The notes beneath the pieces are model-generated. The model had not been told where the DNA came from, ran no database searches, and was given only the letters and a program-made list of their open reading frames with translations. Made by a program: the position numbers and the translations under genes. Below are positions 32,712 through 44,319 of a stretch of 64,000 nucleotides of DNA, piece by piece (positions within the stretch are counted from its first letter, which is position 1; every line of letters begins with the position of its first letter). Location of the stretch: contig JAPZLL010000051.1 of assembly GCA_036250225.1 (NCBI GenBank), forward strand, positions 62,001 through 126,000, in the 5' to 3' direction. Source of the stretch: Cercophora sp. LCS_1. Taxonomy: Eukaryota; Ascomycota; Sordariomycetes; Sordariales; Lasiosphaeriaceae.

Positions 32712-34369
32712 TCAGTTCCTGGGTGCAAAGGCGACGTCACGCGGTAGGCGGAAGCTTGCGCAGAACATGCGCTTCGCCGGAGCCACGTCGCGGACGTCAT
32801 GGATGGCAACCTCGCCTTCCATGTCTGGATCACCTGGCTTCACCGTGTACCCGAGCTCCTTAGTGATCCTCTGGCAGATATCATCGACGGGTGTGTTGTC
32901 GTCCTGCTTATGAGAGAAGCAGTGAACGTGCACCACGGGAAGCTTCGTTCCCGTGGCGGGCTCAAACATATCCTCGTGTCCTGCGTAAAGACCACGGTAT
33001 CGACCTAGGAACTCGATCGCAGACGCTGGGAGGTTCATGACGAAGTGGGAGATTGTAGGAGGGACTGGGACGTGTTTCGGATTAGGGACTGGTGCATTTG
33101 GAATGCTTCTTGACGGGCGTTTTTGGGGAACGCGGGCGTATTCGCCGTTTTGTGATGCCTCGAGGACCGAGTCGGCTGCCTGGTGGATGAAGTTGAGACC
33201 GTCTTCGCAGAATGGCCTTACAAACTCGGCGACCTGGACATCTCATTAGAAATAGCCTGCAGGCGGACACCTTGGGTAGTGCTCACCTTGTTTCTTTCAA
33301 CGGCTCTCTGGAGGCACTTGAAGCTCTCCGGGTTCATATCGTTTGCCCAGACAAAGACACCCTTCTTACCGGCGGGGACGGCGAAGGGGCCGATGCCTGC
33401 CATGACATCGCAGACAACCTCGCCCGGGTTGAAAAGATCAATGATCCGTCGGTGCTCCGTGTCAAGCTTGCTATTCCAGTATACTTTGGAATAGTCAAAC
33501 TCAAAGACGCAGTTGCTTTCCGTTACTTGAACTTGGAGGTCGTCAACGCCGGCAAGCACCTCGTACTGAAAGGTTCTAAACTGTGAGTCGGACCCGACAT
33601 TGTCGACCTTGTTGATGACCGTTTTTATATGCGGGTTCTTGTCTAATAACACCTCTGCAATCACCTTCTTGTAGGGTATGTATCTGTCCCGCAGGTTCAA
33701 GTGTGCTATGGCTTGTGAGATGACGGACAGAGAGCAAGCACCCAAAAGATATATAGCTCACCTACGTGGCCGGCCGTGTTGAAGCCACTGGGGATATCAT
33801 CTCCGAGTTCTTCGGGAAGAATGGATTTTATGACATCGTCTGTACCTTTGTCAACCAAACCATCTCTTCAACTCAGGAGAGTCCCATACGGTATGACCAG
33901 TTTTCATAACTGAGACGTAACTCGTAGGGAATGACAGATAATTCTTGTTTCTGAACTCCTTCCTTGAGAACGGTGCTCCACGCGTCCGACACTAGGATAA
34001 ATCAGCCCCTGGTTCAGCACTCCACCGCGTGGTGGGTGTCGTTGCTCGAAACTGACCCTGAGGCTTGACGTTCGGATGTAAGAGCAGGCACTTGCGACCC
34101 TGTGCAGCAAGTGCTTCGTCTGGGTGCGGAGTGATTGGACTGACGCCACCTGCAAGCAACAGCTCTTTACTCCCTTGGAGTGCTTTTCTGTACTTGGAGA
34201 GGGAGCGGTTGTCGCTCACGGCGGCAGCAGCAAGATTTACGCTCTTGGAGAACAGAGCCCGATTCAGGGCATTTGCGCCAGAGCGAACAATGGGCGGCAG
34301 GAACACCATATTGACCTTTCCTTCCCCCAGCTCGCCAGCGCTATTGCTGTTTTTGTTTAAGGCGCTCAT
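32712..34369 (-). CDS. trm5: tRNA (guanine37-N1)-methyltransferase Trm5, 5 exons
   Basis: Exons 34057-34369, 33890-33991, 33762-33845, 33287-33705 and 32712-33233; introns of 65, 44, 56 and 53 nt; 479 residues. Splice choices were fixed by family motifs: GHVAHLNLRD spans intron 3 and NKVAEFVRPF spans intron 4. The S-adenosylmethionine fold is marked by DVMAGIGPFAVPAGKKG and VWANDMNPES. The family methylates G37 next to the anticodon, preventing frameshifting; yeast Trm5 acts in the cytosol/nucleus and mitochondria. Two in-frame starts exist: residue 1 (34369) and residue 21, after which the sequence (VFLPPIVRSGANALNRALF) is basic and amphipathic, like a mitochondrial presequence. A telobox-like motif lies about 150 bp upstream. 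Confidence 0.93.
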
Positions 34370-34516
34370 GTAAACCTTTTCGAAGTGGAAGACCAAAAGA
34401 CCGAGGATGCTGAAGCAAGGGCTGAAATTGATCGTTGCGACTCACACAGGTCCAAGACAGTGGTTTTCCTAATTCGGGCGATAATTGAAAAAGTTCGCAA
34501 CCTTACTGTTCAGCAC

Positions 34517-34529
34517 AAACCCTAACCCT
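34517..34529. promoter_or_regulatory. Telobox-like motif (AAACCCTAACCCT) in trm5 promoter
   Basis: Two telomere-type CCCTAA units sit 148-160 bp upstream of the Trm5 start. Short interstitial telomere-like motifs are known promoter elements bound by Myb-type telomere-repeat proteins in several fungi and in plants. The role here is inferred. The same motif is found upstream of the cyt-4 gene at a similar distance. Confidence 0.4.
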
Positions 34530-34690
34530 GTATTTATCCGATGGTGACCAAGACAGATAGCAATGCGATTTGGTCCCATCCCCGATGTTTATGGAGTCTA
34601 TGAATGAAGAATAATCTATCTAGGAGGCCTAGCTGTGGAAACAATACGCCGTGGCCATCGTCGAAATCCAGCACCTCATGCCTGTCTGGA

Positions 34691-35800
34691 CTACCTCCCT
34701 TTTCGCATCTGCGCCTGGGCATATTTGCACAGACCGCGGTAGAATACCTGGTACTCTACTTCGCTGTTGTCTGGAACATGGAAAATCTCGGTAAGCCTGA
34801 TCTGCCATGGAGGGTAGCCGGATAGTTCGACATGCGGCCCAAATAGAATGAGCAAGTCCGGCTCGCCCATGATGCTTTCGCTGATCTCAGCGTCCACAAG
34901 CTCGGTGCTAATGTCAGCTGGGGTGAGCTTAGAGCGTTGCGACATCTCGGTGAGAGTCTTGGTGAGGTCCACAATTTGGTCCCTCCCGTCCTCCGCTGAC
35001 AAGAGTAAAATAGACAGATGTTTGGTCTTATGGCCATCGGCTCGTGATGTCTGAGGCACAGGTGATGTCTCTACTGCTGGGACTGTGGGCGCTTTCAAGC
35101 TGAGGGAAGGACAGTGAGGCCCGAAGTAGGTGTCAAGCTTCTGTGAGACTGCCCTGTGCGTTTCACTCAGGTAGCCTTTGAGTATACCTATGGTCTCGTT
35201 AGATATCGGGGCTAAATTTGACAGCTACGTGTGCCACGAACCTGTTTTTTCATAGATGGAGAGCTCTGGGATACCAGCGCTTGCGCACCATGCCGCAACT
35301 TCGGCCGCTTCGTTGACAAGCTTCTCAAGGCCGGCGCCTCCCCTGACGTGGTCTTCAAGCGTCAGAATTACGCTGAGATGTTTTGGCTTGCGTTGTAACC
35401 CCTTGACATCCGACTGTATAAGCTCGGGCGTTCGGTGGTGGTAGTGGTATACTGAGTAGATGCGGTTGACGACAGCGTGGTAGGCTTGTCGGGTCCTGAT
35501 GTACAGCGAAAAAAAGGCATGAATGATTGTGAAGACGAGTAGATGCAATTGCTTTCTTAGAAAGCGCCGGACACCGAGTCTAGATTTCTTTTCTCGCGCC
35601 TTGGCTTCGGCCCGCTGTAACTTTGTTCGTGGTGGAGGCGAAGGAAGATACGGCTGGTTACACGACAATTAGTGGTGTATATTTCTAAACGGAACACGAC
35701 TCACCTTGAGCAGTCGTATCCTCTCTTCAGCCGTCATTAACTTGTGTCCATACTTTTCATCGCGTCGGTACTCGCGCAAATCTTTGGTGTTGAACGGCAT
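34691..35800 (-). CDS. nus1: Nus1/NgBR subunit of dehydrodolichyl diphosphate synthase, 3 exons
   Basis: Exons 35705-35800, 35242-35653 and 34691-35187; introns of 51 and 54 nt; 334 residues. Residues about 69-84 (HLLVFTIIHAFFSLYI) form a membrane anchor after a very basic stretch. The cis-prenyltransferase-like domain follows, with DLLILFGPHVELSGYPPWQI near the end and a C-terminal RKG that matches the RxG motif Nus1/NgBR uses to support catalysis by its partner Rer2/Srt1 (DHDDS). The complex makes the long polyprenyl chain of dolichol at the ER, needed for N-glycosylation, O-mannosylation and GPI anchors. It is tandem to Trm5 (about 320 bp) and divergent from Sec10 (about 620 bp). Confidence 0.93.
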
Positions 35801-36418
35801 CGCGGCGGTAACTTCGGATCGTTAGAATGGAGTTTCGCGATTTCGCACGGCTTGGGATGCTAGTTGTCGCGACGACATCCAGAGGCTCAATTGCGGGTTG
35901 TCCGTAGGAGTTCGTGGAGAAAGGCCAGGGCCGGCTTCTTGTCTCCCTGCGGTAAGCAACCGAAAAGCTGGCATCCAACTTTCGCCGTTTGGTTACGTGT
36001 AACCCTTGAAAGCGCCACTGCAGCCACGCACGCCAGCCCTCGGCGGTGACGGAATGCCCAGGCACGAGCAAGCCAGAAACGCGGTTAGAGGCTGGAACTT
36101 GCGGTGGTATGGATGGGTGGGTAGCGGGCCGGCCAATCGCCGCATGGAAACCGTCAGCGCTGAACAGCCCGCCCCATCCTTGTCGGCGGCGCAGGGGCGC
36201 ACGGTCCAGTTGGGGTTGAAGTTCGAACATCGATGCGCTGGGGTGCGTGCCTCGAGGGATGGACCGCAGTTCAATTTCCCATGGATGATTGACGATTCCC
36301 TTGCCAACGACCCCGCTCTCCGTGCCGACAACATTGTAGTCGCCAGCGCGATGATAACAGCTTGATAACCAGGCTCGTATGCGTTCCTCGGCTGGCTGAC
36401 GGGTGAACGACTGTCACC
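35801..36418. promoter_or_regulatory. Bidirectional promoter region between nus1 and sec10
   Basis: The 618-bp gap separates two divergent housekeeping genes, so both promoters lie here. The frames in it (for example 35993-36682, minus, and 36006-36365, plus) run over each other and over the Sec10 start and have no domain. No specific site is assigned. Confidence 0.45.
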
Positions 36419-39057
36419 ATGGAACGCGCCGCATCGGGCAGCGCCAATTCGCGGGCCCTCTTCCCCAGGGGTCCTAGTTTCACTCTCGACGACTTCTCGA
36501 GCAAGGACTTCATTGTTCGCGACTTTGTTGATTCCCTCGCCGAGACGGCCTTCCCAGCGAATCGCCGGTCTGGTCCAGCCAACAATGCATTTGACCCAAA
36601 ACCGCTGATCCGCACCTTCGAAAGTGAGCCGACCCCACCATGCGCCTTGCTGGAACATAGTCAAGAGACGCTGTTGACACAAGTGCCTGCTTTATAGATG
36701 CCCTTTCCCAACTCGGCGCTCTTTCCGAGGAGCTGCAAGAAAAGGAGTCGAATCTCATGTCGCAAGTTCGCCGCGCCGAGATCCAACATGACCAAACGAT
36801 CGATGCCCTCGGCCAGAAGCTTGACCAATCCATGGCTCAGTTCGAAGCCCTCGACCTAACCTTCAACAATCCCAGCAACAGTACAGGAAGCAATAGGGGA
36901 GATGGCGGTGGGAATATTGCCGTACAGATTGGTGAGAAGCTAGAAGAGCTCGACAGGAAACGGAGAAAGGCGCAGGACGCCAATTTCCTTATCCAATGTT
37001 GGACAGAAGTGGTTGAGTCCGGTCAGCTCACGTCCCTGGAGGAAATTCAGCGACAAGGCGGTGCCGAGAACAAGGTTCGGTGTGCTGTAATTGCTCGCCA
37101 GTTGATGCGCATCAGCCAGCGTCTCGATCCCGCGTCATGGGGTGAACAGTCTAACGGCTACCATAGCAACGGAGTCACCAACGGGGCTACTGGGATCAGC
37201 AGGAGACATAATACGAGGGAAGTTCTAGAGAAGTTCTCGGAGCTCCTGGAACAGGATCTTTTGAAACAGTTCAACAATAGCTACCGGCGCCAGAACTTTG
37301 ACGACATGATGGAATGCGCCAAGGTGCTGCATGACTTCAACGGAGGCGCCAGTGTCATCGCCGCGTTTGTCAATCAGCATCAGTTTTTTATCGAACGTGA
37401 TCAGCTTATTACGGATGAGGTCACGGCAGATGGCGAGACCTGGGACCAAGTGGCAGACCCCGACTCTGATCCCCCAGGAGTCGAGTCAAGTTTACAGTCT
37501 CTCGTTGACGAAGTCAGGATCGTGATGCAAGAGGAGTCCTTCATCATCAAGCGGGCCTTTCCTTACTACGAGACTGTCTTGGTCAAGTTCATACAGCGAG
37601 TTTTTCAACAATCAATCCAACAACGCCTGGAGATGGTGCTTGACAAGGCGACTACAATCTCTTCATTGGCATTCCTGCGGTCGTTGCATGCATCTCGCAG
37701 CTATATCGGTGCCCTAGTCGAAGACCTCAAGGCACATGGCCTGACCGAACACCCCGAGCCATGTTCAGCCCAGATCTCGCAGACCCTAGATCAACAGCTC
37801 GAGGAGCTGTTTGTCCCCTATTTGGTCGGCAACTCGTATATTGACCGCGAAAAGAAGAGTCTTGAGGAAATGTACAACTCTTTGTTGTTCAAGTTCACCC
37901 TTTACCACTCGAGAAGGAAAAAGGCTCCGACGGGGTTCATGGCCGCCATTGCGCAGCAAGGAACACAGCTGTTGGCAACGGCAAAGGATGCGTACATGGA
38001 GCGCCTGGAGTCTTCAGATCTTACCCCAACTCAAAAGGCTATGATGCTTCGCGTTGCCGGTCTGCAGGACAATAGCAGCAACAAGAACGATATTGAAGTC
38101 AGCGAACAAGACGGGATTCTCAGTGTGGCAAACGCTAAGAGGATGATCATCTGGTTGGCTGAGAGCGTAAGGAGGACGCTAGAGATGGGCTCAACGAGCG
38201 AAACACCAAAGGACGTCAACATCCTCCTAAACTTGCTCCTCACGAGTATGGGGCAAGTCTATGTAGAAACTGCCCTGGATGCTGCCCACGATCAGGCGTC
38301 CTCGCAGGAAACCTCCAAAACCGAACCCGATCTCACATATCTGCCAAACATCAAACCCGCAGTCATCATTACCAACCTCATGTCCAGATTCATCACGACG
38401 GTGCTCATCCGGCTTGCTGAGTCCAATACAACTGTGCGGCGAAGCATGGAGGCCCAGACAAAGATGGCGATCGAGGCCACTGAAAAGAAAACAAACGCCG
38501 TGATGAAGAGCACCATGGATGTTGCCATCAACTGGGTGACGAGGACTCTTTCCCAGCAAAAGAAGACGGACTTCCGCCCTAAGGACGATGAGGACCTCAT
38601 CAACTCTCTTCAGACCCCAACCTGCCAGGCCATATGCACCTTCCTCTCATCCAAGGTCGCGACGCAGGCGGCACAGGCCGTCGATGGTCACAATCTCGAG
38701 GTGTTCAGCTCCGAGCTTGCATTGGCCGTCCACCGCCTCCTCTTTGAACATTTCAAAAAGTTCCCTGTCAATGCAACGGGTGGTCTCATGGTCACTAAGG
38801 ACATCGCCAAGTATGTGTCAACAGTCAAGGAATGGCCCCTGACGAAGGAGGTGGAGCAGGTTGTTGAGCTGCTGACTGAGGTTGGCTATCTGTTCATCAT
38901 CGGACCTGAGGCGTTGCGGGAGCGCTCACGTAACCTGGCATCAAGTGGCCTTGCGGGAATGGGCAAGAAACTGGCCAAGGCCGACTTCAAGGCATATGTG
39001 CAGCGAAGAGAGGATTCAAGTAGCGTGGGGATCCAGAGCGTCCTTTCTAGTTTGTGA
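36419..39057 (+). CDS. sec10: Exocyst complex subunit Sec10, 2 exons
   Basis: Exon 1 36419-36623, a 74-nt intron (GTGAGC ... TTATAG), exon 2 36698-39057; 854 residues, close to yeast Sec10 (871). The N-terminus shows FTLDDFSSKDFIVRDFVDSL and the basic NRRSGPANNAFDPKPLIRTF, followed by a coiled-coil stretch (SEELQEKESNLMSQVRRAEI). The rest is the long alpha-helical rod of the CATCHR-type exocyst subunits. Sec10 with seven other subunits tethers secretory vesicles to the plasma membrane before fusion; in hyphae this concentrates at the tip. Its last exon converges with the cyt-4 gene, about 250 bp apart. Confidence 0.94.
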
Positions 39058-39306
39058 TGAGCAGAATGGATAATCTTTATGCTAGGATTGTTGCAACCGC
39101 GCGAAACGAGCCTTGCTGTGATGCATATTGCAGCGTAAATGATGTTTGATCTAAGCAATGAGACCCAGCTCAAGTTAATTGGTTTCTTGTGGTGTGTCCC
39201 GTCGCGTATTCATACACGTACGTCTATTCTTTGTCAGTGTATACATGGGGTTGTGCCCCGACCCAAGCGTCCTTCTGTATCCTACAATGTGGTCCTATAA
39301 GTTGCC

Positions 39307-42300
39307 CTACGAAGTGGCATTCTCAATTCTTTTCAGCAGCTTGACACTGAGCCTCCGTTCATGCACGTTGATGTCGGATATCTCCACTTCGAAGACGTCG
39401 TTCAGCCTCACGTCTTGCACCAGGCAAACGTTATTCATATCCTTGCCTTCGACAACGGCATGTGCATCAAACCAGTCAAGGCGGCCACGGAGGACAGCAG
39501 CGTGCGGCACTACGGAGTCAACCTCGAACTGGAAGGTCGACGGCAACTGCTCTTTGCCCTGCCCGTACTTCCACGCGCGCAGGAGCGCCTGCAGCGTATA
39601 TTCTTCGACAGCGCCGGATCTGCCTAGTAGGTTGGCGTGCTGCTCACGGGTACGCAGGTGTGGGAAGACGTGGCGCTCGAGATGGGCTCGAGAGAAGGGA
39701 GGATTGAATGAACCCTCGCTGCCAGGCTGCCCCGGAACCGTAGGTGGGGCAGCATAACCTGACCTTTTCTTGGTTTCAAGGCTGCTACCACGACGATGTT
39801 CTTCCAAAAGGGCAGCTTCGATCTGCCAGTGAACAATTAAGTCGCCATACCGGCGGAGTGGCGATGTTGCTTTCGTATACATGTCCACGCCCATGCTGTA
39901 GTTGGGGCCCGGAACCGCGCTGAGCTCCTGCTTGCCAACCAGGTGGCGGAACTTGCGCTGGTCAGCGCCCGACGGACGATTCCCAGAAAGCAGTTGCGGA
40001 TATAGGACGTCCCGAGTAAACGATCGGAGTGCTTCGAGGTTCTCTGTGGCAAGCGGTTCAGAGCGATACGGAACCGGGATGCCGCGCTGGTGGCACCATT
40101 TGGCGGCCACTTGTCCGGCGAGCTGCATCAGGCTGCTGACAAGATTGTAGCCCGAATCGCCGTAGGTGACGCGGATGTAAGGGTCCCCCTGAGTCTCGAT
40201 GAAGCCATCCTCTTCTCGCCTTCGAACTTGTGTGTTCTCGAACGAGACATCAACGATAGGCTTGGGAGGATAGAACGGGACGGCGCCCTTGTCTAGGCGA
40301 ACCTGCCGAAGTGCTTGGGCAAGTTTCGCTAAAACCTTGAGTTCTCCACGCTGTTGCTCCGAGAGGTCGCTTGCCGTTGTCATGGTTCGGGTAGGGGGCT
40401 CTGCGGCTGCTGGAGGAGTTCCCACCTCGAAGACCCCTGAGGGGGTTTGAGGGAGTTCCTCGCCTGTCACAGCTGCGACGTTCTGAGGGCTAATGTATAC
40501 AACATTCCGGACGATGGCTGGTGATATGTTATGTTCGAGAACCTTACCGGCCTCGGTCACCCGCGCGCTGAACACGAGGGAAGGCTTGTTTGGAGCAAGC
40601 GAGAAGGCATCACGGATGAGATCGTCTTTGAACATGCGTTCGTGGTGCCCGGGAACGTAAATGGTCTGGGACAACCGCGCAGCTCGTTCCGCAAGCCATG
40701 ATTTAGGTTCAATGCGTGAGGCAGGGTCTGCGACGTGCACATGAACCCAGTATTCCCCGTCAGTGGCCTGCTCGACTGAGACACCGTCATCTATGTCGCT
40801 TGCAGACTCGGCGTCGATACAGTACACGGCGGTATCCTTAAAGTCCTTGCGCATCGACCTGAGTTGATCTTCTCTCAAGACGGGCGGGTGAGAGTCCTCT
40901 GGCCAAGGCAGAAGGCCACCGCTGCGATCAAGCTGGACCCCAGGGAGGCGGAGGGCATGACGAGCGTGAAGATCCCACGGCGACAGCCACCCGATTTCTT
41001 GGAGAAACACCCATCCCAGCGCGGGGTCAAATCGCTCTACGTCGCCGTACCGCCCAACCGCCCGCAAGACAGCAGAGCCGATCCAATGAAGGAGAGACGA
41101 TTCGTAGAATTGACTCGATGCTGCCCACATCTGAATAAAGTGGAGAAACAAACGGTCTGCTTTTGACCAGCTCGAAAGAGGCGGAGCCGACCGTCTTATG
41201 CCCGGGCCAATGGTTCCGTTGCGAGTCAATTCTCTGCTTTTCCTGCTCTGATCGATAGCTTTTTGCGCGTTCCTGAGAAACTGGCGGAACGTTGCCACAG
41301 TCGCAGACGGGGCTGATCTTGGCGAAGTTCGCCCACTCGTGGACTCGTTCGCCTCGAGGAACTCTCGGATTACCGCTTCCACTGTTTCGACAGTCTGGAC
41401 GTCAAACTTTGATGCAACGGTGAAGAGGCACGAGTTGTTGTGACGCTGACTGTGTGTCACCGGACGAAACGAGACGCCATCGCCGCACAAAAAGCTGTGG
41501 ACCGCATAAAGCTCCTCCGGGGCGAAGCCAAGGCGGGTTTTCTTGAGGGTGTGCGGTAATAGCACGTCAGCGATCTCATCCAAGGTCATCAGCTTCTCTT
41601 TGGGCCCGAGCAGCACATGCGCTTGTCTGAACTGTGACATGTATCGCTGCTGGATCAGGCGGGATTCATCGTAAAAGTCATTCAACCTTTTCAGCACCGG
41701 CGAGCCAACCTCGCGAGATGGTCCAGCGTGGAGGTCTTTGAGCTGTCTCAACACATCGCTGGACCCTTCAACTGAAGGCAGTGCCTCAACAAGCGGATCG
41801 AGTTCCGCGGGGTCCGCAACAAAACCCTTGACGACGAAGCGGGTTTTGATACCTTCAGACGCAAACCACTGGCCTAGGTTTGTGTAAAAGTGGTCATAGC
41901 CGTTGAACTTGCCCAAGCAAACAGCAATGAGTTGCACTCTCCACGTGTCGACTCTGCACCATGGATCAGCTTCCCGTGTTCAATGCAAAGAGGAGATGAT
42001 GCCTACGTGACTTCGACCAAATCACCGGCAGCTAGGTCCAGGGCCAAAGAGTTACCGTCCACTTGATCATCGCCGCTATCGAGCTGCACATTTTCATATG
42101 CCTCCTGGTCACCGAACCCGCTTTCAGGCACGGGAAGTGCAAGGGCGTTCGAACCAGCTGTTGCCCTGACCGATCTTAATTGTAGCAACGGATCGGGCGG
42201 GTTGTTGACTTCCCACTCTTTGAGCTGCCGCCTGATATCGCTGTCCTTCAACCCGGCGGCACTCCCCCTGAAACTCCGACTCTTGGTTGCGTATCCATTT

Positions 42301-42404
42301 CGGAGGGTACGACTGCCGGGTTGAGACTGGAGAAGCTGCTTCTGTGATGTTCTCAAGCAGGCACACCTCCAGCACACATACTTTTGGCTGGCAGACCGCA
42401 GCAT
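39307..42404 (-). CDS. cyt-4: Mitochondrial 3'-5' exoribonuclease, RNB family (cyt-4/Dss1 type), 2 exons
   Basis: Exon 1 42007-42404, a 53-nt intron (GTAGGC ... GTGCAG), exon 2 39307-41953; 1014 residues. The N-terminus (MLRSASQKYVCWRCACLRT, then NGYATKSRSFRGS) is basic and looks like a mitochondrial presequence. The RNB catalytic centre is CIDAESASDIDDG, with the four metal-binding aspartates at about 513, 519, 521 and 522. Downstream YSMGVDMYTKATSPLRRYGDL is another RNB signature. In Neurospora, cyt-4 is needed for mitochondrial RNA processing and turnover; yeast Dss1 is the nuclease of the mitochondrial degradosome. A telobox-like motif lies about 160 bp upstream. Confidence 0.93.
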
Positions 42405-44319
42405 CTCCGTAACAGAGTTGGTGACCTGAAGCCAAAACCCTGAAAGTAGCTTCGGAATTCTTCAGCCTTGAGACGCGGATGTCGTGGCGCGAAAATTTCC
42501 ACCAGCAGCAGCTGCAACCACTCAACGCGAATTCAGATGACCTGGCGTTGAATTTGGCATGAAACCCTAACCCCCATAATGGCCGTGCTTGGACCCTCTT
42601 GGCGGTCCCGTCGCCACCGACTCTTCCGGCCCGCCGAAAGGATTTGATTGTGTCCTACTGCAGTCTAAATTTGTTACAAGCAGGCTTGCTTTATTCGCCT
42701 TACGTTAGAGAAGCACTTGACCATCGAGCAGCACATCCTCTCGTCAGCGGATTGAAGCATTTCACGGAGCCGATCCAATCTCGACTTCTGGATCTTGCCG
42801 AATGGACCGTCATCTTGATTCCTGGAAACCCTGAAAATCCTGGTTGGGATCTAAAGCCAAACTGGTCCGGGCGTTGCCAAGGGTGGCCTGCGCTGTTCCC
42901 AGTTAGGTTTCCCCCAATGCAGGTACGAGAGGCCCGCAGGCTGTTTCAAGAGGATCCGCAGCTAACAGTCCCGGAGCCCCGCTGTCTCCGTCCAGCCATC
43001 CTTTCATCACCAGGAACCTCAATGAATCGAGAGATGACGACTACTACAAGATTGCTCGGCGCCCCCTTTCCAGCGTTCGCGCTCTCACCCTTCCCACCAC
43101 TATGAGATACCCCGCCTCCCCGCAATTACGTATGGATGGCGTCTGCAGCATCGAGAGACACGGCCAGCGCCGACGGGAGTAAGCCTGGCGCCAATCAAGA
43201 TCCAAATCCGGAGCTGAGTGAGAATGCACGACACAGGAAACGGTCGAATGAGCGGGCCGGGGAATGCTTGGGTGTGGCGGTCCTCAGGGCAGGCAATTTT
43301 GGTCTAATGTCGCTTAGCTAATTTCCCCAGCTGGTTGCCACTCAGCTTGCAGCGCACTGTTGCTGTTTCTTGCCGTCGTAGACACACGGCGCGCTAACCA
43401 GCGAATGCGCGCCTGGGCCACGCGCCGTCACCGCCTTGCTGCAACCTCCTTTTTCTGTTTTGCTGGGCAAATTGGGAGTCCCCTCCTCTCGCCTCTCGGC
43501 GGCCACCATCACGGCACCCACAGCCAGGGCTGGCGCCCCTGCAAGGTGATGGCTGCTGCTCTTTACCCGATCCATCACAGGGCATCGGACATCGTCGTCA
43601 CCAGTGTCCGTCTCACGGGCCCGGGGGGTCGCTGAGCCATGCCTCATTCGCACGCTCGCTGTCGGTGCATTTGCGATGCAGGCTGTATTTTCGTCTCCTC
43701 TCGTTTGTCTCACTGGGCCCGGGAGAGTGCGGATGGTGCCCGCTCGCCCGGACCCAGGTTCCCAGCTTCTGGCTCAAGCGGACCAGGAGGCCCTCTAGGG
43801 CTCGCCGTTGGGTTATGAACAATCAATCAAGCTGCCCGTTGCATTTCAGGATCCTGCCGGGCCTGTCGCGCGGTGGTTGACGATGTTGCTCGGCAAGGCA
43901 ACGTCTGCTAATGAAGGTCCACACCCGAGAGCAGGGCCTCCACCACTCAGCGCCCACGGCCACAACGTTCGCTCGGCCAAGCCCAGGGACTCGGGGGTGA
44001 AGAAAGATCCATGTGGACGCCGTATGATTAGACCCTGGCCTCCCGAAGGAACAGCCTCCACGGCGCCAAGTGGCTGCCCCCAGCCTGCAGCAATACTAAA
44101 TTACCGCTACCTCTCGTTTTCTGTCCCCCTTTCCCTCTCTCTCTTCCCTCAGGGTTGATATTGACGACTTCGAGAGCCCCGTTTGCTTTCGCCGTTCTTT
44201 TCCTTCCTCTATCTTCAACCACCGCTTCACTCATTCAGCGGGCATTCGTTTTTCCTAGGATACGAAAAAAACAGTAATTTCGACGAGGCTTTTTTTCTCT
44301 TTCGAGCCACGACAACAAA
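42405..44319. other. Divergent intergenic region, no gene supported
   Basis: About 1.9 kb between the RNase (minus) and the GH17 gene (plus). A telobox-like motif lies at 42562-42575. The frame 42599-43105 begins with TTG, not ATG, and shows no domain. Just upstream of the GH17 gene, 44105-44155 is a long pyrimidine tract ending TTCCCTCAG, which could be the acceptor of an intron in the 5' untranslated region; a matching donor is not obvious. Confidence 0.45.
42562..42575. promoter_or_regulatory. Telobox-like motif (AAACCCTAACCCCC) in cyt-4 promoter
   Basis: This site sits 158-171 bp upstream of the RNase start codon. It is almost identical in sequence, and similar in distance from the ATG, to the motif upstream of Trm5. 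Function is inferred from known telobox promoters. Confidence 0.4.

Noticed and set aside
34517..34529. Interstitial telomere array or nearby chromosome end
   Set aside because: Only two CCCTAA units are present, within a gene-dense region, so a promoter motif is the better reading.
42599..43105. Plus-strand frame of 168 residues next to the RNase promoter
   Set aside because: It begins with TTG, has no ATG near the start, and shows no recognisable domain.
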